Made by a program: the position numbers and the translations under genes
Shown: positions 57,594 through 64,000 of the stretch, piece after piece
How positions within the stretch are numbered: position 1 is the first letter of the stretch
Layout of the letters: every line of letters begins with the position of its first letter
DNA from: Blastococcus saxobsidens
Lineage (GTDB): Bacteria > Actinomycetota > Actinomycetes > Mycobacteriales > Geodermatophilaceae
DNA: 64,000 bases
Assembly: GCF_002938435.1 (NCBI RefSeq)
Contig: NZ_POQT01000014.1
Coordinates: 37,231 to 101,230, forward strand
Reading direction: 5' to 3'
The notes under the pieces: generated by a model
The model's database searches: none
What the model was told of the DNA's origin: nothing
What the model saw: only the letters and a program-made list of their open reading frames with translations

Positions 57594-58902
57594 CGCCCTG
57601 CGGTCGGACGTGGCCGGGCCGGACCAGGACCGCTCCGGCGGTGTGCGTGCCCTGCCGCTCGCCGAGCGTCCGCCGCTGAGCGCGGGACGGCTGGTGGCCG
57701 CGGTCGTGGCGCTCGGCCTCGGCGGGTTCGCCATCGGCACCACCGAGTTCGTCACCATGGGCCTGCTGCCCGACATCGCCGAGGGCATCGGCGTCGACAT
57801 CCCCACCGCCGGGCACGTCATCTCGCTGTACGCGCTGGGGGTCGTCGTCGGCGCCCCGGTGATCGCGGCGCTGGGCACCCGGCTGCCCCGGCGCGGCCTG
57901 CTCCTCGGTCTGATGGCCGCCTTCCTCGTCGGCAACGCGCTGACCGCCGTCGCGCCCGGCTACGGGTCGCTGCTGGTGGCCCGCTTCCTCGCCGGGGTGC
58001 CGCACGGCGCCTACTTCGGGGTGGCCTCCCTCGTCGCCGCCTCGCTGGTCGCCCCCCACCTGCGCGGGCGCGCGGTCAGCTCGGTGATGCTGGGGCTGGC
58101 GCTGGCCAACGTCGCGGGCGTCCCGGCGGCGACGTGGCTGGGCCAGCAGTACGGCTGGCGCAGCGCCTACTGGGCGGTCGTGGTCATCGCCGCGCTCACC
58201 GTCGCCGCGGTCACCGCCGTCGTCCCGGGGGCGCCCGGCAACCGCGCGGCCACCGTCCGCTCGGAGCTCGGCGCGCTCCGCCGTCCGCAGGTGCTGCTGA
58301 CGCTGCTGGTCGGCGTCGTCGGCTTCGGCGGGATGTTCGCCGTCTACAGCTACATCGCCCCGCTGGTCACCGAGGTGACCGGGCTGTCCCGCGGCCTGAT
58401 CCCCTGGGTGCTGTTCGCGTTCGGCGCCGGTGGCGTGGTGGGGACGGCGCTGGGCGGCAAGCTCGCCGACGCCGCGCTGTTCCGGTCGCTGGTGGGCGCC
58501 AACGTCGTCACCGGCGTCCTGCTCGCCCTGGTGCCGCTGGCCGCCCGCACGCCGGTCTCGGTGTTCGCGGTCATCTTCGCCTTCGCGGTGAGCGCCTCGG
58601 CCCTGGTGGTGTGCCTGCAGATGCGGCTCATGGAGGTGGCGGGGGAGGCGCAGATGCTCGGTGCGGCGCTCAACCACTCCGCGCTCAACGCCGCCAACGC
58701 CCTCGGCGCCTGGATCGGCGGCGTGGTCATCGCCGCCGGCTACGGCTACACCGCGCCCGGCCCCGTGGGGGCGGGGCTGGCGGTCCTCGGACTGCTCGCC
58801 CTGACCGCCTCGGCGGTGCTGCGCCGGCGGGAGCTGCGGGCGCTCGCCGACGCCCGCCCCGCGGCGGCGGCCGCTCCGGTGCAGGTCGCGGCCGGGCGCT
58901 GA
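57580..58902 (+). CDS. DHA1-family MFS transporter (AraJ/YdhP-like)
   Basis: A 440-residue MFS protein with 12 helices. It has LGGFAIGTTEFVTMGLLPDIAEGIGVDIPTAGHVISLYALGVVVGAPVIAALGTRLPRRGLLLGLMA near the N-terminus, the pattern of the AraJ/YdhP/PbuE group of sugar or nucleoside effluxers. The start is TTG at 57580 with GAGGAGG eight bases before, inside the end of the upstream gene. The two exporters form one operon. The substrate is unknown. Confidence 0.9.
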   Translation: MPGTDALRSDVAGPDQDRSGGVRALPLAERPPLSAGRLVAAVVALGLGGFAIGTTEFVTMGLLPDIAEGIGVDIPTAGHVISLYALGVVVGAPVIAALGTRLPRRGLLLGLMAAFLVGNALTAVAPGYGSLLVARFLAGVPHGAYFGVASLVAASLVAPHLRGRAVSSVMLGLALANVAGVPAATWLGQQYGWRSAYWAVVVIAALTVAAVTAVVPGAPGNRAATVRSELGALRRPQVLLTLLVGVVGFGGMFAVYSYIAPLVTEVTGLSRGLIPWVLFAFGAGGVVGTALGGKLADAALFRSLVGANVVTGVLLALVPLAARTPVSVFAVIFAFAVSASALVVCLQMRLMEVAGEAQMLGAALNHSALNAANALGAWIGGVVIAAGYGYTAPGPVGAGLAVLGLLALTASAVLRRRELRALADARPAAAAAPVQVAAGR

Positions 58903-58919
58903 GCACTTCCGCGCGGACG

Positions 58920-58981
58920 GGAGTGGCCTGAGTCACTCCTCTGGGTGCAGACTCCGGATCGGACCCACGGTTCACCGTGGG
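58920..58981 (+). promoter_or_regulatory. dyads before the cox-like operon
   Basis: GGAGTG-N8-CACTCC (58920-58939) and the hairpin CCCACGG-TTCA-CCGTGGG (58964-58981) lie between the MFS stop and the coxS start at 59016. The first could be an operator and the second either a terminator for the MFS operon or a leader hairpin. Roles are inferred from position. Confidence 0.4.
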
Positions 58982-59015
58982 CGCCATCGAGCCCTGCAAG
59001 CCTGGCGGAGGACAG

Positions 59016-59557
<542 letters not shown>

Positions 59558-59561
<4 letters not shown>

Positions 59562-62041
59562 CCGCCGTCGAGGACCGCCCCGGCGTCCCGTCCGACGACG
59601 CCGCGGCGCCGGAGATCGGCAGGGCGCGGCGGCGCAAGGAGGACGCGCGGCTGATCACCGGGATGACCACGTGGACCGACAACATGGTCCTGCCCGGGAT
59701 GCTGCACCTGGCCGTCGTCCGCTCGCCCGTGGCCCACGCGCGGATCACGAACGTCGACGTCAGCGCCGTGCGGGAGGCCCCCGGGGTCATCGCCGTCTAC
59801 ACCGGCCAGGACCTCGCCGAGGAGCAGGGCTCGCTGCCCTGCGCCTGGCCGGTCACCCCCGACATGGTCAACCCCGGCCACCCGTCGATCGCCGTCGACC
59901 AGGTGAACCACGTGGGCGAGGCCGTGGCGGTGATCGTGGCGCGCAGCAAGGCCGCCGCCCAGGACGCCGTCGAGCTCGCCGACATCGACTACGAGCCGCT
60001 GCCGGTGGTCCTGGACATGGAGGAGGCCGTCCAGGACGGCGCCGACCTCGTCCACGACCACCTGGAGTCCAACACCAGCTACCACTTCGTCTTCGACGCC
60101 GGCGAGATGGGCACCGGGTCCGACACCGACCAGGCGTTCGCCGACGCCGACGTCGTGGTCAGCCGCCGGTTCGTGCAGCAGCGGCTCATCCCGGCGTTCA
60201 TGGAGCCGCGCTCGGTCGTGGTCCAGCCCCAGGGCGACAACTACACGATGTGGTCGGCGACCCAGATCCCGCACATCCTCCGCGTGATGGCGGCGATGGT
60301 CACCGGCATCCCGGAGCACAAGCTGCGCGTGGTCGCCCCCGACGTCGGCGGCGGCTTCGGCGGGAAGCTGCAGGTCAACCCGGAGGAGATCCTCTGCCTC
60401 CTGATCGCGCGGCGGCTCGGCAAGCCGGTCAAGTGGACCGAGACCCGCAGCGAGTCGCTGATGACCGCCCACCACGGCCGCGACCAGATCCAGTACGTGG
60501 ACGTCGCAGCCGACCGGGAGGGCAACGTCAAGGGCCTGCGCGTCCGGCTGCTCGCCGACATGGGCGCCTACCTGCGGCTGATCACGCCCGGCGTCCCGGC
60601 CCTCGGCGCCTTCATGTACCCGGGCATCTACAAGTTCCCGGCCTACCGCTTCGAGTGCGACGGCGTGTTCACCAACAAGGTGCCCACCGACGCCTACCGG
60701 GGTGCGGGCCGGCCCGAAGCGACCTTCGCCGTCGAGCGGATCATGGACGAGCTCGCCGTCGAGCTCGGCATGGACCCCCTGGAGCTGCGGCGCAAGAACT
60801 GGATCAACGCCGAGGAGTTCCCCTTCACCACCGTGGCGGGGCTCGCCTACGACAGCGGCGACTACGAGACAGCGACGCAGGAGGCGCTGCAGCTGCTCGG
60901 CTACGACGAGCTGCGCGCCGAGCAGCAGCGGCGGCGGGAGTCCGGGGACCCGGTGCAGCTGGGCATCGGCTTCTCCACCTTCACCGAGATGTGCGGCCTG
61001 GCCCCCTCCCGGGTGCTCGGCTCGCTGTCCTTCGGCGCCGGCGGCTGGGAGCACGCGGCCATCCGCATGCTGCCCACCGGCAAGGTCGAGGTGGTCACCG
61101 GTTCGACGCCGCACGGCCAGGGCCACGAGACGGCGTGGAGCCAGCTGGTCGCCGACTCCCTCGGCGTCCCGTTCGAGGACGTCGAGGTGCTGCACGGCGA
61201 CACCGCCATCTCCTCCCGCGGTCTGGACACCTACGGCTCCCGGTCCCTGGTGGTCGGCGGCTCGGCGGTGGTCAAGGCGGCGGACAAGGTGATCGCCAAG
61301 GCGCGGAAGATCGCCGCCCACCTGCTCGAGGCCAGCGAGGACGACCTGGAGTTCGCGGGCGGGAAGTTCTCCGTGCGCGGCACGCCGGGCACGGGCCTGG
61401 GCATCCAGGAGATCGCGCTGGCCATCTTCGCGGCGCACGACTACCCGGAGGGCATCGAGCCCTCGATCGACGCCGAGGCGACCTTCGACCCGGAGAACTT
61501 CTCCTTCCCGCACGGCACGCACCTGTGCGCGATGGAGGTCGACACCGAGACCGGGTTCGTCAAGATCCGCAAGTACGCCTGCGTCGACGACGTCGGCACG
61601 ATCGTGAACCCGCTGATCGTGGAGGGGCAGGTGCACGGCGGCCTGGCCCAAGGCATCGCGCAGGCGCTGTACGAGGAGGCCGTGTACGACGACGACGGCA
61701 ACCTCACCACCGGCACCTTCGTCGACTACCTGGTGCCGGCGGCCTCCGACCTGCCGCACTTCGACACCGGCAACACGGTGCACGCCGCACCGGGCAACCC
61801 GATCGGCGCCAAGGGCGTGGGCGAGGCGGGCTGCATCGCCTCCACGCCGGCGGTGGTGAACGCCGCGCTGGACGCCGTCCGGCACCTGGGCGTCACCGAC
61901 ATCCGCATGCCGTTGACACCCGAACGCGTCTGGCGGGCCCTCCACGACGGCGGGGACGGCGGCGAGCGGGCGACCGCACGGACCAACGCCCAGGCCGTCG
62001 ACTCCACCGACGCCCCGTCCACCTCCGGAGGTGCCCTGTGA
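59558..62041 (+). CDS. molybdenum hydroxylase large subunit, form II CoxL
   Basis: The 827-residue catalytic subunit that binds molybdopterin cytosine dinucleotide. It has [15 protein letters not shown] at the start, [17 protein letters not shown] near residue 265, the active-site loop [12 protein letters not shown] (AYRGAGR at residues 379-385), [14 protein letters not shown] near 525 and the catalytic glutamate region [21 protein letters not shown] near 750. True (form I) CO dehydrogenases have AYXCSFR with the copper-binding Cys; AYRGAGR marks form II, whose substrate is uncertain. Carbon monoxide oxidation therefore cannot be assumed. Confidence 0.93.
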
Positions 62042-62895
62042 TCCCCGCGCCGTTCCAGTACGTGCGTCCCACCACGGTGGAGGAGGCGCTGCAGGCCATC
62101 GCCGACGGCGGTGAGGACGTGAAGGTCCTCGCCGGCGGGCAGTCGCTCATCCCGGTCATGCGGCTGCGGCTGGCCGCGCCGGAGACCGTCGTCGACCTCG
62201 GCCGGGTGGCCGGGCTGCGCGGCGTCCGGGACGACGGCGACGCGATCGTCATCGGGGCGATGACGACGCACTCCGACGTCCTCTCCGACCCGCTGATCGC
62301 CGAGCACGCCCCGCTCGTCGCCGAGGCCACCGCCACGGTGGCCGACCGGCAGGTGCGCCACCGCGGCACGTTCGGCGGGGCGCTGGTGCACGCGGACCCG
62401 GCCGGCGACCTGCCCGCCGTCGCCCTGGCGCTGGACGCCGAGTTCGTGATCGCCGGCCAGTCGGGCCGGCGGACGGTGCCGGCCGCCGAGTTCTTCGTCG
62501 ACTACCTGACGACGGCGGTGGAGGAGGGCGAGCTGCTGGTGGAGGTGCGGGTGCCGAAGCTCACCGGCTCCTGGGGCATGCGGTACGAGAAGTTCAACCG
62601 CGTGGCGCAGGCCTGGTCGATCGTGGCGGTGGCCGCCGTGGTCAGGCGGGAGAACGGCCGGATCGCCGAGGCGCGGGTCGGGCTCACCAACATGGGGCCG
62701 ACACCGCTGCGGGCGCGGCAGGTGGAGGAGGCGCTGGCCGGCGCCGAGGCCACGCCCGAGGCGGTCGCGGCGGCCGCGCAGCGGGCGGCCGAGGGCACCG
62801 AACCGAGCAGCGACCTGAACGCGCAGGCCGACTACCGGCAGCACCTGGCGACCGTGCTGACGCGCCGGGCGGTGACGGCCGCCGCTGGGCTGTAG
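62038..62895 (+). CDS. CO-dehydrogenase-like FAD subunit CoxM
   Basis: A 285-residue flavin subunit. It has VKVLAGGQSLIPVMRLRLAAPETVVDLGRV near residue 33 (FAD pyrophosphate loop), and ATVADRQVRHRGTFGGALVHADPAGDLPAVALALDAEF near 105 with the TxGG-type motif. A C-terminal CO_deh_flav_C domain follows. The GTG start overlaps the coxL stop and is preceded by CGGAGGTGCC. It transfers electrons to the acceptor. Confidence 0.92.
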   Translation: MIPAPFQYVRPTTVEEALQAIADGGEDVKVLAGGQSLIPVMRLRLAAPETVVDLGRVAGLRGVRDDGDAIVIGAMTTHSDVLSDPLIAEHAPLVAEATATVADRQVRHRGTFGGALVHADPAGDLPAVALALDAEFVIAGQSGRRTVPAAEFFVDYLTTAVEEGELLVEVRVPKLTGSWGMRYEKFNRVAQAWSIVAVAAVVRRENGRIAEARVGLTNMGPTPLRARQVEEALAGAEATPEAVAAAAQRAAEGTEPSSDLNAQADYRQHLATVLTRRAVTAAAGL

Positions 62896-62898
62896 CTT

Positions 62899-62960
62899 GA
62901 AGGACCCCCGTGCCCCCCAGCACTCGCAGGCTCGTGCCGGGTCCCTGCACGGAGGCCGTT
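62899..62960 (+). repeat. covarying hairpin repeat, copy C
   Basis: It lies between coxM and coxG. The outer stem is CCCCCGTGC/GCACGGAGG (62905-62913, 62947-62955) with one mismatch. The inner stem GCAC/GTGC is perfect and encloses the loop TCGCAGGCTC (62924-62933). The left edge GAAGGACCCC matches the other copies. Confidence 0.75.
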
Positions 62961-62985
62961 CCAGTCCGTCACCAGGAGGTCTGTC

Positions 62986-64000
62986 GTGCAGCTGGAGAAC
63001 TCGTTCACCGTCCCGGTGCCCGTAGACGAGGCGTGGCGGGTGCTGCTCGACATCGAGCGGATCGCCCCCTGCATGCCCGGCGCGGCGCTGGACTCCGTCG
63101 ACGGCGACGACTTCACCGGGCGCGTGAAGGTCAAGCTCGGGCCGATCAACCTGACCTACCAGGGCAAGGCGTCGTTCATCGAGAAGGACGAGGCCGCGCA
63201 CCGGGCGGTCATCGACGCGCGGGGCAAGGACCAGCGGGGCAACGGCACGGCCGCGGCGACCGTGACGGCGGTGCTCCGGGCGGAGGGCTCGGTGACGCAG
63301 GTCGACGTCCTCACCGACCTGAACATCACCGGCCGGCCCGCGCAGTTCGGCCGCGGGGTGATGACCGACGTCGGCAACAAGCTGCTCGGCCAGTTCGCCG
63401 ACAAGCTCGCCGCCCAGCTGGGCGAGGGCGACGCGCAGGGCGACGCCGAGCGGGCGAGCGCACGGGCGGGCACGGCGGCCGAGACGCCGGCGGTCAAGGC
63501 GGTCGCGACGGCGAGCGGCGCGGTGGAGGAGATCGCCGCGTCCGCGGAGCAGGCGGCCGGTGACAGCGGGGCGGGCAAGGCGGTCAAGAAGGCTGCGGCC
63601 GCGACGAAGAAGGCGGCGGCGGCCACCACCGACAAGGTCGCCGGCACGGACGACCCGGCGGAGGTGTCCGGGAGCCCGGCCAAGGCCGCGGCCACCAAGG
63701 CAGCGGCTGCGAAGGCCACGCCGGCCAGGACGACGCCCGGGAAGACCGCCGCTGCCAAGAAGGCGACGGCGCCCGTGACGGCGGTGCCCGCTCCTGCGGA
63801 TGCGGCGGCGGGCACCGGGAACGGCGCCGCCGAGGACACTGCGCCCGCCGGCAAGGACACTGCGCCCGCCGGCAAGGACACCGCGCCCGCCGGCAAGGAC
63901 ACCGCGCCCGCCGGCAAGGACACCGCGCCCGCCGGCAAGGACACCGCGCCCGCCGGCAAGGCGCCGAGCACGCCGCCCAAGGGCCCCACGGCGCCGCCCG
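62986..64000 (+). CDS. CoxG-like SRPBCC protein with long low-complexity tail (partial)
   Basis: At least 338 residues; the stop is beyond the window. Residues 1-148 are a CoxG/SRPBCC domain: MQLENSFTVPVPVDEAWRVLLDIERIAPCMPGAAL, then VKVKLGPINLTYQGKASF and GRGVMTDVGNKLLGQFADKLAAQL. CoxG helps anchor CO dehydrogenase to the membrane in Oligotropha. Here an Ala/Lys/Thr-rich tail follows (KKAAAATKKAAAATTDKVAG and similar, histone-like), and then six exact heptads DTAPAGK. Most CoxG proteins end soon after the domain, so the tail is unusual. The GTG at 62986 has CCAGGAGGTCT upstream. Confidence 0.88.
   Translation, partial: MQLENSFTVPVPVDEAWRVLLDIERIAPCMPGAALDSVDGDDFTGRVKVKLGPINLTYQGKASFIEKDEAAHRAVIDARGKDQRGNGTAAATVTAVLRAEGSVTQVDVLTDLNITGRPAQFGRGVMTDVGNKLLGQFADKLAAQLGEGDAQGDAERASARAGTAAETPAVKAVATASGAVEEIAASAEQAAGDSGAGKAVKKAAAATKKAAAATTDKVAGTDDPAEVSGSPAKAAATKAAAAKATPARTTPGKTAAAKKATAPVTAVPAPADAAAGTGNGAAEDTAPAGKDTAPAGKDTAPAGKDTAPAGKDTAPAGKDTAPAGKAPSTPPKGPTAPP
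63835..63960 (+). repeat. six tandem 21-bp units in the CoxG tail
   Basis: Six uninterrupted copies of GACACYGCGCCCGCCGGCAAG, the first two with T and the other four with C at the sixth base. Each encodes DTAPAGK in frame with the gene. The near identity at DNA level implies recent expansion or frequent slippage. Confidence 0.9.

Noticed and set aside
63835..63960. Possible CRISPR array
   Set aside because: The 21-base units are contiguous without spacers and are in frame inside a coding sequence.

Overview
The window is a dense, very GC-rich actinobacterial chromosome segment. GTG and TTG starts are frequent, 4-base ATGA/GTGA overlaps are common inside operons, and some genes look leaderless. 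The gene set (mycofactocin cluster, a 13E12/DUF222-HNH gene, DUF3097, DUF1707, DUF2786, form II CoxL) suggests a soil actinomycete. Geodermatophilaceae (Blastococcus, Modestobacter, Geodermatophilus) is my best guess, but that is an inference from gene content, not from a marker gene. I see no rRNA, tRNA, CRISPR array or transposase.

Layout. 0-7 kb: the start of a minus-strand gene with a structured leader, a carbamoyltransferase, RecQ, a DUF222-HNH gene with an SOS-like box over its start codon and palindromes on both sides, and a DUF2786 gene. 7.2-16 kb: molybdate uptake and molybdopterin synthesis (TOBE regulator, modABC, MobA-like, moaE, later moaD-moaA). In between lie a TetR/DUF4386 pair with clear operators, an SMP-30 protein, a GAF protein and a CsbD-like protein. 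15.9-25.9 kb: a glycolate/glyoxylate locus (glcG, IclR regulator, malate synthase, glcD-glcE-glcF, LldP/GlcA permease), followed by decayed remains of lutB and lutC. 25.9-32.2 kb: an MFS exporter, an aldo/keto reductase, and a PadR-controlled ABC exporter. 32.2-37 kb: DUF3097, a PRC-barrel/DUF2382 stress protein and an M18 aminopeptidase. 35.7-42.4 kb: CoxD/CoxE/CoxF-like maturation proteins (MoxR, VWA, XdhC), a MOSC protein, a lipoprotein and an unusual MoxR-VWA fusion. 42.5-56.2 kb: a split mycofactocin locus (NDMA-type alcohol dehydrogenase, mftD, mftR, mftA, mftB, mftC, then mftE and mftF further on). Inserted genes include a GGDEF-EAL protein, an iron-siderophore binding lipoprotein with an IdeR-type iron box, and an isochorismatase-family hydrolase coupled to mftF. 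56.3-58.9 kb: two MFS exporters. 59-64 kb: a form II CO-dehydrogenase-like molybdenum hydroxylase (coxS, coxL, coxM) and a CoxG-like protein with a long repetitive tail that runs off the window.

Two themes tie the region together. The first is molybdenum: ModABC brings in molybdate, MoaA/MoaD/MoaE and the MobA-like protein build and modify the cofactor, and XdhC, MoxR, VWA and CoxG proteins would mature the CoxSLM-type hydroxylase. The second is redox metabolism of small alcohols and acids: mycofactocin with its alcohol dehydrogenase, and glycolate oxidation to glyoxylate and malate.

The most interesting non-coding signals are a 62-nt repeat in three copies whose stems change in a compensated way while a 10-nt loop stays fixed; a second two-hairpin repeat in two copies; twin operators TGGCACTnnGTGCCA at both mycofactocin promoters; an SOS-like box covering the start codon of the HNH gene; and a leader with mutually exclusive stems at the left edge.
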